Source of the DNA: Chloroflexota bacterium
Lineage (GTDB): Bacteria > Chloroflexota > Anaerolineae > Anaerolineales > Anaerolineaceae
Direction of reading: 5' to 3'
DNA: 64,000 bases
Assembly: GCA_029561345.1 (NCBI GenBank)
Contig: JAKQJC010000046.1
Span: 1 to 64,000 of the forward strand
Position 1 is the stretch's first letter; every line of letters begins with the position of its first letter. The notes below the pieces were generated by a model that was not told the DNA's origin, ran no database searches, and worked only from the letters and a program-made list of their open reading frames with translations. This document shows, one piece after another, positions 33,997 to 41,642 of the stretch. Position numbers and translations under genes: made by a program.

Positions 33997-35360
33997 TGGA
34001 CCTGGACAGCGCCGTGTTGAAGGACGGTTTTTTCCCGCCCGAAGCCCTCAACCGCTCGCCTTCCCTCACCTGGAGCGGCGTGCCGGCCGGCACACGCAGC
34101 TTTGCCCTGCTGATGATGGATGTGACCCCGGGAGTGGGGCAGGAAATGCCCCACTGGGTGATGTATAACATTCCCGCCAGCGTCAGCACCCTGGCGGCCG
34201 GGCTGCCGCGCAACCCGGTGCTGCGCGGGGTGGGACGGCAGGGAATTAACTTTTTTAATGAAACAGGCTATCAGGGCCCGGTGGCCCTGGCAGATGAAGC
34301 TAATCACACTTACCGAATTTCATTATATGCTCTGAACTGCGAGCCCAACCTGCCTCCTGATCTGAATGGGATGACCCTGCTGCAGCACATTCAAAATGAT
34401 CTGCTGGAAGAGGTCTTTATTGAAGCCGTTTATGCCCGCACCTTCACCCTCACCAGCCCCGATATTTCACTCAATAAACCGCTGGGCCTGGTGCATACCC
34501 GCGACGGGCTGAACCAGTCGCCGGCTCTGGTGTGGAGCAACCCGCCCATGGGCACGCAGCGCTATGCGGTGCTGGCGGAGGATTACACGGCCCGGCCTTT
34601 CACCCTGTGGTCGGTATATGACATCCCGCCGCACATCACCCGCCTGGCGGGCAACCAGCCGCGCGACCTGGTGCTGCAGGGGATTGGCTTTCAGGGGCAC
34701 AACGACGCCAACCAGATGGGCTACGACGGCCCTCTGCCCGATGCCGGCGAGGAACGGCGGCTGCGTTTCAGGGTTTATGCCCTGAGCGGCGCCCCCGACC
34801 TGGAACCGGGGATGATTGCGGGAGATATCCGGCGCGCCATTCTGCCCTATTTTCTGGCCCAGGCCGAACTGGAACCACGTTATAAGCGCACTTTCACCCT
34901 CTTCAGCCCTGATTTTGAGGACCGGCGTCTGATGCCGGCCATCTGCCGGGGACAATCGCCGCGCCTGCGTTGGCGCAATGTGCCGCAGGGTACGCGCAGC
35001 CTGGCTCTGGTGTTGAAGGTTCCGCAGCATCCGCCGGAGCGCCGGGTGACCTGGATGGTGTATAATATTCAACCCGGTCTGATTGAAATTCCAGCCAATC
35101 TGCCGGCTTATGACCGGCTGGAAGGCCTGGGAGCCCAGGGCGTGGTGCTTGAAAAGCTCGAATCCCTGAAAGAGGTGAGCAGCCTGGGCTATGCCCGGCC
35201 GAACCCTCCCTGGGGGATCACGTATAACTGCCAGTTCCGCCTCTATGCGCTGGATTTTGGCCCCAATTTGCCGCTGCGTCTGGCACCGGAGCGGCTTGAA
35301 TCCCTGATGCAGGGACATATTCTGGCGGTCGCTGAATTGACCGGCCTTTTACGAGGATAA
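33996..35360 (+). CDS. Protein with three tandem PEBP-like domains
   Basis: A 454-residue protein made of three PEBP-like (YbhB/YbcL-type) repeats of about 150 residues. Repeat 1: SPSLTWSGVPAGTRSFALLM, MPHWVMYNIP, GYQGPV. Repeat 2: SPALVWSNPPMGTQRYAVLA, TLWSVYDIPP, GYDGPLPDAGE. Repeat 3: SPRLRWRNVPQGTRSLALVL, VTWMVYNIQP. The ligand-site His after the second strand is present in repeat 1 and lost in 2 and 3; the Asp of the D-P-D motif fades in the same order. No signal peptide is seen, so it is probably cytoplasmic. The start shares one base with the preceding stop. The role may be scaffolding with the membrane proteins, but this is inference. Confidence 0.7.
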   Translation: MDLDSAVLKDGFFPPEALNRSPSLTWSGVPAGTRSFALLMMDVTPGVGQEMPHWVMYNIPASVSTLAAGLPRNPVLRGVGRQGINFFNETGYQGPVALADEANHTYRISLYALNCEPNLPPDLNGMTLLQHIQNDLLEEVFIEAVYARTFTLTSPDISLNKPLGLVHTRDGLNQSPALVWSNPPMGTQRYAVLAEDYTARPFTLWSVYDIPPHITRLAGNQPRDLVLQGIGFQGHNDANQMGYDGPLPDAGEERRLRFRVYALSGAPDLEPGMIAGDIRRAILPYFLAQAELEPRYKRTFTLFSPDFEDRRLMPAICRGQSPRLRWRNVPQGTRSLALVLKVPQHPPERRVTWMVYNIQPGLIEIPANLPAYDRLEGLGAQGVVLEKLESLKEVSSLGYARPNPPWGITYNCQFRLYALDFGPNLPLRLAPERLESLMQGHILAVAELTGLLRG

Positions 35361-35364
35361 AATT

Positions 35365-36330
35365 ATGGTTATCAATCATCCTTCTGAACTGCCCAAAGCA
35401 ATTTACTCCGTTTCGACCGATGTGACCCAGGCGCTGCAGCTCGGCCATCCGCTGGTGGCGCTGGAATCCGCGGTCATCACCCACGGCCTGCCTTATCCCG
35501 AAAACCTGACCCTGGCCCGCGACGTGGAAAGCGAAGTGCGCGCCAACCGCGCCATTCCGGCCACCATTGCCATCATCAAAGGCAAGGTGAAAGTGGGCCT
35601 GGAATTGCAGGAAATGGAAAGCCTGGCCTGCGAGGGTGAGGCACGCAAGATCAGCCGGCGCGACTACGGTATTGCCATTGCTGGAAAGATGAACGGCGGC
35701 ACCACCGTGGCCGGCACGCTGATTGCCGCCCGCCAGGTGGGCATCAAAGTGTTCGCCACTGGCGGCATTGGCGGCGTGCACCGCAACGCCCCGTTTGATG
35801 TTTCGGCTGACCTGATGGAGCTTTCTCAGTCGCCGCTGGTGGTGGTATGCGCCGGGGCCAAGGCCATTCTGGACCTGCCCTCCACCCTGGAATATCTGGA
35901 AACGATGGGCGTGCCGGTGATCGGCTACCAGACGGATGATTTCCCCGCTTTTTATTCCACCAGCAGCGGCCTGCCGGTGAGTTACAATGCCAGCTCGCCC
36001 GAACAGATTGCCCGCATCGCCACCATGCAGTGGAAGATGGGCCTGCGCAACGCGGTGCTGGTGGCCAATCCGCCGCCACCGGCCCTGGCCCTGCCGCGCG
36101 ATGTGGTGGAGAAATATATTGAAAAAGCCCTGGCTGACGCCGAATCTCAGCATATCACCGGCTCGAAAGTGACGCCCTTCCTGCTGCGGCGTGTGACCGA
36201 GCTGAGCGGCGGCGCCAGCCTGCGCGCCAACCTGGCCCTGTTGAAAAGCAATGCCCGCCTGGCGGCAGAGATTGCCTACCAGATCTACCAGCTGTCCATC
36301 AAGACCGGTGAAAAGGAAGCGGGAAGTTAG
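35365..36330 (+). CDS. psuG: Pseudouridine-5'-phosphate glycosidase
   Basis: PsuG cleaves (reversibly) the C-glycosidic bond of pseudouridine 5'-phosphate to uracil and ribose 5-phosphate. The 321-residue protein has the family motifs LVALESAVITHGLPYPENL near residue 30, GGTTVAGTLIAARQVGIKVF near residue 110, ATGGIGGVHRNA near residue 132, CAGAKAILDLPSTLE and DDFPAFYSTSSGLPV. The start follows CGAGGA and comes four bases after the PEBP gene, so it is transcribed with that operon even though it is metabolically unrelated. Its usual partner, the PfkB-type kinase psuK, is not adjacent; rbsK at 1.5 kb is a PfkB kinase but has ribokinase-type motifs. Confidence 0.92.
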   Translation: MVINHPSELPKAIYSVSTDVTQALQLGHPLVALESAVITHGLPYPENLTLARDVESEVRANRAIPATIAIIKGKVKVGLELQEMESLACEGEARKISRRDYGIAIAGKMNGGTTVAGTLIAARQVGIKVFATGGIGGVHRNAPFDVSADLMELSQSPLVVVCAGAKAILDLPSTLEYLETMGVPVIGYQTDDFPAFYSTSSGLPVSYNASSPEQIARIATMQWKMGLRNAVLVANPPPPALALPRDVVEKYIEKALADAESQHITGSKVTPFLLRRVTELSGGASLRANLALLKSNARLAAEIAYQIYQLSIKTGEKEAGS

Positions 36331-36425
36331 CTGCGCTGCGATGTGCGGCGGAGGCGGGCGGTGCTTCCGGTTTTAACGGCCCCTGGTTTGCTCCGAAAGA
36401 GGAGGAGGGGCAGCATGTGAAAAAC

Positions 36426-36462
36426 AAGGAGGCGGAGCCCGCACAGCGGACTCCACCTCCTT
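36426..36462. terminator. Hairpin after psuG, possible terminator
   Basis: AAGGAGG-c-GGAG-c-CCGC and its complement around the loop ACA form a 15-bp stem with two C-A mismatches. It lacks a good T-run, so it may mainly stabilise RNA ends. The rest of 36331-36492 shows nothing else. Confidence 0.45.
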
Positions 36463-36492
36463 CGTTCAGGATCATTTATACTGGCCGGAACA

Positions 36493-36756
36493 TTAAAGAA
36501 AGAAAACTTCTTCTCCGCAGAAGGGGCAGCAAACTGCCTCGCCAGGAAAGAGGCGTTCCATGATATCCACCCGGTGCAGTTGATCCGTGTTGACGTCATA
36601 AAAGGGGCAGTTTTCCACAGTCATGTACTCAGCCTGGGCGGCCAGGATGGACTGCAGTTCATCCAGCGCATCCAGCAGGGCGTCTTCATCCAGGGGAACC
36701 TGGTCGAGCAGGGCGCGGAAGGCGTGGATGGGGTCGGTTTCGGGCATATCAGACAT
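36493..36756 (-). CDS. Small acidic protein with C-terminal CxxC zinc-ribbon-like motif
   Basis: An 87-residue protein, MSDMPETDPIHAFRALLDQ at the N-terminus and VCCPFCGEEVFFL at the C-terminus. The CPFC pair at the end, with another Cys in VENCPFYD near residue 46, could bind a metal, but a full four-ligand site is not obvious. The ATG at 36756 has GGAG six bases upstream. A much longer open frame extends from it toward 38.5 kb antisense to other genes; its upstream part is not real. It is divergent from the gene at 36832. I do not recognise a family. Confidence 0.55.
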   Translation of the reverse strand: MSDMPETDPIHAFRALLDQVPLDEDALLDALDELQSILAAQAEYMTVENCPFYDVNTDQLHRVDIMERLFPGEAVCCPFCGEEVFFL

Positions 36757-36831
36757 AGGATTCTCCGGTAAGCAGGTTTGCCCAATCATATCACAGTTGG
36801 CAGGTTTGATCATGCGAAAAAGGAGGTTGAG

Positions 36832-37362
36832 ATGTATAGGATTGCGGATCTGGCGGGGCATGCACTGACCTGGGTGCAGCCCGATTTTCTGAAGATGGAA
36901 TATGAACTGCGGCTGGAAGACGGCCAGCCTGCGGCTTCGCTGGTGTTTCGCAGCTCTTTTGGCACCTTTGCCACGGCTGAAAGCGGCGACGGTTGCTGGA
37001 CTTTTAAACGGGTGGGTTTCTGGCAGAACAAGGCTTCCATCCGGGCGTGCAGCGCCGAAGTGGACCTGGCTGAGTTTCACAACAACACCTGGAGCAGCGG
37101 CGGAACCCTGATTTACCCCAATGGGCGCCATTTCAAGGCCACCACCAACTTCTGGATGACCCAGCTTCAGTTCAGGCTGGACGAGGAACCGCTGGTGAAC
37201 CTCAAGATCAAGAGCGGGTTTAAGCTTTCGGCAGAGGTGAGCCTGCTGCCGGCCGGCCTGCAGCAGCCCGAACTGCCCGTGCTGACCCTGTTTGCCTGGT
37301 ACCTGGCGGTGATGTTGAGCAGTGATGCGGCGGCCACCATGGCAGCCACAGCAGCGGTATAA
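36832..37362 (+). CDS. Conserved-looking hypothetical protein, possibly Tubby/LURP-one-like fold
   Basis: A 176-residue protein of alternating beta strands (MEYELRLEDGQPAASLVF, GTFATAESGDGCWTFKRVGF) ending in a hydrophobic helix (LTLFAWYLAVMLSS). A beta barrel closed by a hydrophobic C-terminal helix recalls the Tubby/LURP-one (phospholipid scramblase-related) fold, but this is inference from the pattern only. No enzyme motif is seen. The ATG at 36832 is chosen because AAAAAGGAGG lies six bases upstream; the frame open from 36778 is ignored. It ends at a strong bidirectional terminator. Confidence 0.55.
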   Translation: MYRIADLAGHALTWVQPDFLKMEYELRLEDGQPAASLVFRSSFGTFATAESGDGCWTFKRVGFWQNKASIRACSAEVDLAEFHNNTWSSGGTLIYPNGRHFKATTNFWMTQLQFRLDEEPLVNLKIKSGFKLSAEVSLLPAGLQQPELPVLTLFAWYLAVMLSSDAAATMAATAAV

Positions 37363-37382
37363 CTCCCTATTAATGAAAAATC

Positions 37383-37420
37383 GCTTCCAGGCGGGCCGCG
37401 GCCTGCCTGGAAGCACTTTT
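37383..37420. terminator. Bidirectional terminator between convergent genes
   Basis: GCTTCCAGGC (37383-37392) pairs with GCCTGGAAGC (37405-37414), with an inner GGCC/GGCC pair. It is followed by ACTTTTTG on the plus strand and GATTTTT on the minus strand. Confidence 0.88.
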
Positions 37421-37439
37421 TGTTGACGCCTGTCAGGGG

Positions 37440-39278
37440 TTATAAACCCCAGAACACCACCAACCCCACCAGCAGCATGATGAAACTGAGCAGGGTCAGC
37501 CACACACCGATTTTGAAAAAGTCGGCAAAAGTGTAATTGGCCGGGCCGATCATCAGCACATTCACCGGATGGGCCATGGGGGTCATAAAAGAGGTGGAGC
37601 AGCCAATGGCGGTGGCCACGGCCACAGCCTGGGGGTTGACGCCCATACTGATGGCCGCGGCAATGGCGATGGGGCCGGCCACCAGGGCCGCCACCTGGCC
37701 GCCCATGAATTGGGATAGCAGGGTGGCCAGGGCAAAGGAACCGGCCGCCACGCCCAGGGGCCCCAACGGCGCCACCAGCGCGATCATGCCCTGCCCCAGC
37801 CAGGCGGCCAGGCCGGTCTGGACCATGGCAGCGCTGGCCGAAACCATGCCGGCGATCATGAACACCGCCTGCCATTCGATGGAGCGGTAGGCTTCTTCCA
37901 TGTTGATGACACCGGTCAGGATGGCGAGGAGAGCGCCCACCAGCATGCACAGGTAAATGGGCAGGCCGGCGATGGAAGCCGCGATGGCGGCGGTGATGAT
38001 GGTTACGGAAAGGGCTGCTTTTTTGCGGTCCACCGGGCGGTCGCCGGAATGGGGTTCGATGACGATGAAATTGGGGCTGTTTTGCAGCATGGCCACCTGT
38101 TTTTCGGTGCCAAACACCAGCAGGGAATCGCCAGGGGTGAGGGGAAAATCGCCCACGTTGGTGCGGTATGAGCGGGTGAGGCGGCGCAAGGCAATGGCGG
38201 TCAGACCGTAGCGGCTGCGAAAGTCGATCTGTTTGAGGGTCTGGCCTTCGACAGCGGAATGGGGAGCCAGGATCACTTCGGTGAAGCGGATGCCGCGCTG
38301 AGAAAGATAGCCAGGATGGGCAGGTGGAGTGATCTCCAGGCCGGTTTCGCGCAGGCTGATGATTTTTTCCTCGCGGCCGACGAAGAAAATGCGGTCGCCT
38401 GGCAGAATGCGTTCGGTGGGAGCAGGCATGATGATTTCGGTACGCCCGCGCTGGATGGCCGCCACCGCCACGCCCCAGTTGCGGCCGATATTCGTGTCGC
38501 GCAGGGTCTGGCCGGTGAGGCAGCAGTTTTCGGGGATGACCGTTTCCCACAGGCGTTCGCTGATCTGGTACAGGTCTTCCAGTTCGCTGCCGGTGAGGCG
38601 GGCCAGAGCCTGCTCTTCAGAGGGTTCATGGTTGGGCAGCAGGTGTTTGCCGGTGAGGCCGAGGAAAAGGATGCCGGCAATGGCGATGAGCCCGCCGGTG
38701 GGGGTAAAATCGAGGATGTTGAGCGGGGTTTGCGGCGGGCTGGCAATGGGCAGCAGATCGCTGATGATGATGTTGGCGGTGGTGAAATAGGTGGCAATGC
38801 CGCCCAGCAGGCTGCCGTAGGAGACGGGAATGAGCAGTTTGGAGGGTTTGATGCGCGTCTGGCGAGCCACTTCCATGGCGCCAGGCACCATCAGGGCGGC
38901 GGCGGCCAGGTTGTTCATAAACATGGAGAGGAGGGCGGTGGAGGCGGCGAAGAGGATGATGAAGACAGCCTCTTTTTGCCCGCCCGCTTTGAGCAGGCGG
39001 CGGGCAAACCAGCGCGTGACGCCGCTTTTTTCAAGGCCGCGGGTAATGATGAAGAGGGAGATGAGCGTCATCACCACGGGCTGGCTGAAACCGGCGATGA
39101 TTTTGATGACATTTTCGGGGGTATTGGCCGGCCCCAGCATTTCCAGGCCAAGCAACTGCATGATGCCCAGGGTGGCGGCGATGATCAGCGCGCCGACATC
39201 CAGGCGCAGGCGGTTGGCGGCAGCCAGCGCAAGGACGATCAGCAGGGTGGCGATAAGGAGGATTTGATTCAGAGGCAT
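37440..39278 (-). CDS. SLC13/DASS-type permease with two central RCK_C (TrkA-C) domains
   Basis: A 612-residue membrane transporter. Residues 1-190 and 395-612 each carry several membrane helices. The soluble middle (about residues 205-385) holds two RCK_C-type domains (GRTEIIMPAPTERILPGDRI and GDFPLTPGDSLLVFG). This layout matches sodium/sulfate or citrate-type permeases of the SLC13/ArsB clan. Conserved-looking membrane motifs include SMFMNNLAAAALMVP near residue 112 and GCSTSFMTPMAHPVNVL near residue 565, each with the N/T-P helix-break pattern. The substrate is probably an anion (sulfate, phosphate or dicarboxylate), not resolvable here. The ATG at 39278 is preferred over 39320 because the first membrane helix begins right after it. 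Confidence 0.85.
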   Translation of the reverse strand: MPLNQILLIATLLIVLALAAANRLRLDVGALIIAATLGIMQLLGLEMLGPANTPENVIKIIAGFSQPVVMTLISLFIITRGLEKSGVTRWFARRLLKAGGQKEAVFIILFAASTALLSMFMNNLAAAALMVPGAMEVARQTRIKPSKLLIPVSYGSLLGGIATYFTTANIIISDLLPIASPPQTPLNILDFTPTGGLIAIAGILFLGLTGKHLLPNHEPSEEQALARLTGSELEDLYQISERLWETVIPENCCLTGQTLRDTNIGRNWGVAVAAIQRGRTEIIMPAPTERILPGDRIFFVGREEKIISLRETGLEITPPAHPGYLSQRGIRFTEVILAPHSAVEGQTLKQIDFRSRYGLTAIALRRLTRSYRTNVGDFPLTPGDSLLVFGTEKQVAMLQNSPNFIVIEPHSGDRPVDRKKAALSVTIITAAIAASIAGLPIYLCMLVGALLAILTGVINMEEAYRSIEWQAVFMIAGMVSASAAMVQTGLAAWLGQGMIALVAPLGPLGVAAGSFALATLLSQFMGGQVAALVAGPIAIAAAISMGVNPQAVAVATAIGCSTSFMTPMAHPVNVLMIGPANYTFADFFKIGVWLTLLSFIMLLVGLVVFWGL

Positions 39279-39322
39279 TGGATCATCCAGGACAACTTTC
39301 AGCCATACTTGGCATGACACTG

Positions 39323-39351
39323 ATTATACCCGAAAGTGGAGGGCATGGCAG
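39323..39351 (-). promoter_or_regulatory. Promoter of the SLC13-type permease gene
   Basis: On the minus strand CTGCCA (complement of 39346-39351), a 17-bp spacer and TATAAT (complement of 39323-39328). Confidence 0.6.
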
Positions 39352-39357
39352 AGGATG

Positions 39358-39383
39358 AAAAAGCCCCGCGGTCAGGGCGGGGC
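39358..39383 (-). terminator. Terminator of the PadR/flavoprotein operon
   Basis: On the minus strand GCCCCGC and GCGGGGC form a 7-bp stem followed by TTTTT (complement of 39358-39362). Confidence 0.75.
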
Positions 39384-39405
39384 GGAAAAGGCGGGAAGGC
39401 CGGGA

Positions 39406-40683
39406 TCAATCCTGGCGGTAGGGGGTGGCAAAGCGCTCTTTATAGGCGCCGTTTTGTTTGAGCTGGCTATCCCAGTAGAAGTTCAACACAGGCAGATAAG
39501 AGAGCAGTTTGAACACCGGTCCCAGGTAAGCCGGGTATTTTTCGGAGGGGGCCAGGGCTTTCAGCTCAGCCGGCAGCAGGCCGCCGGTTTCGGCCATGCC
39601 GCGGCCCAGGTTTTCCATATGGGCGAACAGGTCTTTGGTCATGTTTTCCGGCATGATCTGAATGCCTTCCACCCCGCCGCGCACAATGGTGCCGAGGTAG
39701 GGTGCGCCGAGCTGCCCGGCCAGGTTCTGCAGATAACGTTCAACATGGCGCGAATGGGTGGCCTCGGGGAAGCCGCTTTGCACCAGAAAGGCCATGCCGG
39801 GCAGGTTGGGCTGTCCGCGGAAGGGTTCGAGGGCTTCGATGAAATTCTTCACCAGGCCAGGCATGGAGTCCGTGTAGAGGGGGAAGCCCAGCAGCACCGC
39901 ATCGGCGCTGGCAAAGGCCTGCTTGCAGGCTTCAATTTCCTTCAGGTGGGTGAGGGTGAAAATTTCAGCGCTGCAGCCTTCCACGGCGGTGAACCCTTTG
40001 ACAAACTGCTTTTCCAGGATGAGGGTGTTGCCGCTCTGGCCGCGCGGTGAGCCGTTGAAGATGGCCATGCGGCGGGGCGGGGTGATGTTGACGCCGCGGG
40101 TGGCGGTCAGTTTTTGCTCAAAGGGCAGGCCTGGGCCGGGCTGCAGAATGGCCTGGGCGGTTTCTGCCACCGGCTTGCGGGTGGTGTGAGAGAAAGCCAG
40201 GCGGCTTTTGAAGTTGAGGGCGGTGCGGCTGTGAATATCGGTGACCAGGGCCATCTGCTCGGGGGTGGCGGCGGGGGAATCTTCAATCAGCAGGCCGAGC
40301 ACAGGGTAGTGTTTGTAGCGTGCGCGGTGGTGGGCCTCGTTGTTAACCACGGCAAAATAAGGGTGGATGAGCGGCACCAGCTTATCCACGGCTTTTTTCA
40401 GCACGGCCGAAGGGAAGCCCATGATCAGCGGCGCGGCCAGCAGCACAAAATCGGAATTGATGGCGGCGCGTTCGATGATTTCGCAGTCGTCCTTGGCCTT
40501 GCACACGCCGGGGGTTTTCATCCAGCATTCGAAGCAGCCGGTGCAGTAAGCCAGGGTCATTTCACGCAAGGTGAGGGTCTGTACGCTGTGGCCGTCCTGC
40601 TGCAGGGTGGCGCTTAATTCAGCCAGGTAAGTGTCAAGCTGGCTGCCGGGTTCGACGCTGCCGTTGAGAATGGTAATTTTCAT
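39406..40683 (-). CDS. Tandem flavodoxin-fold NAD(P)H:FMN oxidoreductase-like protein
   Basis: A 425-residue protein made of two flavodoxin-like domains. The first (residues 1-190) begins KITILNGSVEPGSQLDTYL. It has YCTGCFECWMKTPGVCKAKD near residue 46, the Cys pattern of iron-sulfur flavoprotein-type FMN reductases, and LLAAPLIMGFPSAVLKKAVD. The second (from about residue 208) begins RMAIFNGSPRGQSGNTLIL, a clean FMN phosphate-binding loop, followed by DAVLLGFPLYTDSMPGLVK. Each half is the size of a normal single-domain protein, so this is a fusion. It lies 28 bases after padR in one operon, so PadR probably controls it. A role in quinone or aromatic reduction is possible but not shown. Confidence 0.8.
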   Translation of the reverse strand: MKITILNGSVEPGSQLDTYLAELSATLQQDGHSVQTLTLREMTLAYCTGCFECWMKTPGVCKAKDDCEIIERAAINSDFVLLAAPLIMGFPSAVLKKAVDKLVPLIHPYFAVVNNEAHHRARYKHYPVLGLLIEDSPAATPEQMALVTDIHSRTALNFKSRLAFSHTTRKPVAETAQAILQPGPGLPFEQKLTATRGVNITPPRRMAIFNGSPRGQSGNTLILEKQFVKGFTAVEGCSAEIFTLTHLKEIEACKQAFASADAVLLGFPLYTDSMPGLVKNFIEALEPFRGQPNLPGMAFLVQSGFPEATHSRHVERYLQNLAGQLGAPYLGTIVRGGVEGIQIMPENMTKDLFAHMENLGRGMAETGGLLPAELKALAPSEKYPAYLGPVFKLLSYLPVLNFYWDSQLKQNGAYKERFATPYRQD

Positions 40684-40711
40684 GATTTGAGTTGCCTTTC
40701 AATAAATTGGA

Positions 40712-41269
40712 TCAAGCGGGGGGAAGCTCGTGATTTTTGATGCGTGCGATGACACTTTCGGCCCATTCGAGCTGGGCCTGCACTTCTTTGATGCCCAGTT
40801 CGAGGGTCAGCCGCCACATGAAAGCCTCGCGGGGAGAGTGCAGCAGGGCTTCATATTCTTCAACGCGGGCGGGCACCTGGGCATAGCGGGCCAGCACTTC
40901 GCGCATCAGGGCGGCGGCGTATTCGAATTTGGCCAGAATGGCTTCATCGGGGAGCTGGCCGGCAAAGAAAACCTGCACCAGCGGGCCGCTGTGCGGCTCC
41001 TGGGTGGGGATGGGGCTGGCCAGCCAGTTGAGCAGGGCTTCGCGGCCGGCAGGAGTGATGGAATAGACTTTGCGGTCCGGCCGGTCGCTCTGTTCGACGA
41101 CCCGCATTTCGGCCAAACCCTGTTCGGTCAGGTGGGCCAGGGTGCGGTAGATCTGGCTTTGATCGGCGGACCAGAAATGGCGCACCGAGTTATCAAACAT
41201 CTTTTTCAGGTCATAGCCGGTGAATGGACTGTAGTTGAGAAAGCCGAGAATGGCATAGTTGAGAGACAT
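40712..41269 (-). CDS. PadR family transcriptional regulator
   Basis: A 185-residue repressor-like protein. The N-terminal winged helix (LNYAILGFLNYSPFTGYDLK, SQIYRTLAHLTEQGLAEMR, KVYSITPAGREALLNWL) is typical of PadR. The C-terminal half is helical, the dimerisation domain of the long PadR subgroup (REAFMWRLTLELGIKEVQAQ). PadR proteins usually repress their own operon and a neighbour, often releasing DNA on binding aromatic compounds. The start follows AAAGGA. A near-perfect promoter and a palindrome lie immediately upstream, and the flavoprotein gene follows. Confidence 0.9.
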   Translation of the reverse strand: MSLNYAILGFLNYSPFTGYDLKKMFDNSVRHFWSADQSQIYRTLAHLTEQGLAEMRVVEQSDRPDRKVYSITPAGREALLNWLASPIPTQEPHSGPLVQVFFAGQLPDEAILAKFEYAAALMREVLARYAQVPARVEEYEALLHSPREAFMWRLTLELGIKEVQAQLEWAESVIARIKNHELPPA

Positions 41270-41296
41270 GCTGGATTAATCCTTTATTTGAATATA

Positions 41297-41344
41297 CTTA
41301 TATAAGACTTTGCATATAATAGCATCTTCCAGTATGGTTGTCAA
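41297..41344 (-). promoter_or_regulatory. padR promoter with palindrome at the start of transcription
   Basis: On the minus strand TTGACA (complement of 41339-41344), 17 bases and TATTAT (complement of 41316-41321). The perfect palindrome CTTATATAAG at 41297-41306 lies just after the predicted +1 near 41309, a natural site for PadR autorepression. Operator identity is inferred. Confidence 0.75.
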
Positions 41345-41436
41345 GGGGAAAAGGGAAAGTGATCATCAAAAATTATTTGTGACTGGCGGGGGGGCAATCT
41401 GGAATTATTTTCCTTTCATCAGGTTGTCCAAACAGC

Positions 41437-41465
41437 TTGACACCGGTTACATGGAGGCGTATAAT
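41437..41465 (+). promoter_or_regulatory. Perfect-consensus promoter of the methionine/aspartate operon leader
   Basis: TTGACA (41437-41442), exactly 17 bases and TATAAT (41460-41465). Transcription should start near 41472, giving a leader of about 200 bases before the transsulfuration enzyme gene. The leader peptide ATG lies only some 4 bases after +1. Confidence 0.88.
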
Positions 41466-41475
41466 CGGGACAATT

Positions 41476-41580
41476 ATGGAAAAGTTCGCTTCCGCAACCC
41501 TGCTTTCCTTCTTTGCCGGCATGATGATGTCTATGGCAATGCATGGCTGTTCCACGCAGGCAGTTGCGCGGCGAAGATAA
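41476..41580 (+). CDS. Met-rich leader peptide (34 residues) of a predicted attenuator
   Basis: The short frame encodes MEKFASATLLSFFAG, then M-M-M-S-M-A-M at codons 16-22, then HGCSTQAVARRR and a TAA at 41578-41580. Five of seven consecutive codons are Met, directly upstream of a transsulfuration/aspartokinase/Asd operon. The frame begins about four bases after the predicted +1, so it would be translated leaderless. A stop codon, hairpin switch and terminator follow in the right order. A ribosome starved for Met-tRNA would stall at 41521-41541, leaving 41556-41568 free. The alternative reading as a tiny lipoprotein signal (Cys25) is possible but fits the surrounding RNA structures less well. 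Confidence 0.7.
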   Translation: MEKFASATLLSFFAGMMMSMAMHGCSTQAVARRR

Positions 41581-41620
41581 GCACTTATCCATCGCCAGCG
41601 TATTCAAGGAGGCTGCCTGC
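41493..41620 (+). promoter_or_regulatory. Mutually exclusive leader RNA pairings (segments 1, 2 and 3)
   Basis: Segment 1 CGCAACCCTGC (41493-41503) can pair with segment 2 GCAGGCAGTTGCG (41556-41568): six plus four base pairs with a small bulge. Segment 2 GCAGGCAG (41556-41563) can instead pair perfectly with segment 3 CTGCCTGC (41613-41620), extended by two G-U pairs. Segment 3 is the 5' arm of the terminator. So 2:3 is an antiterminator, and a ribosome at the leader stop codon would cover segment 2 and permit termination. Confidence 0.65.
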
Positions 41621-41642
41621 AAAAGGCAGCCTCTTTTTATTT
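41609..41642 (+). terminator. Attenuator terminator in the leader of the methionine operon
   Basis: GAGGCTGCCT (41609-41618), loop GCAAA, AGGCAGCCTC (41624-41633), a perfect 10-bp stem, then TTTTTATTTT. It lies about 30 bases before the ATG at 41672 and after the operon promoter, so it must be bypassed for expression. Confidence 0.88.

Noticed and set aside
36493-38550. A 685-codon minus-strand open frame
   Set aside because: Only its last 87 codons, from the ATG at 36756 with a ribosome site, look like a protein. The rest is low-complexity Pro/His/Arg-rich sequence antisense to the gene at 36832 and out of frame with the SLC13 permease.
41476-41580. The Met-rich frame as a small lipoprotein
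   Set aside because: It has a hydrophobic run and a Cys, but no mature part beyond nine residues, a poor lipobox (MHGC) and the stop codon placed to control the hairpins; kept only as an alternative.
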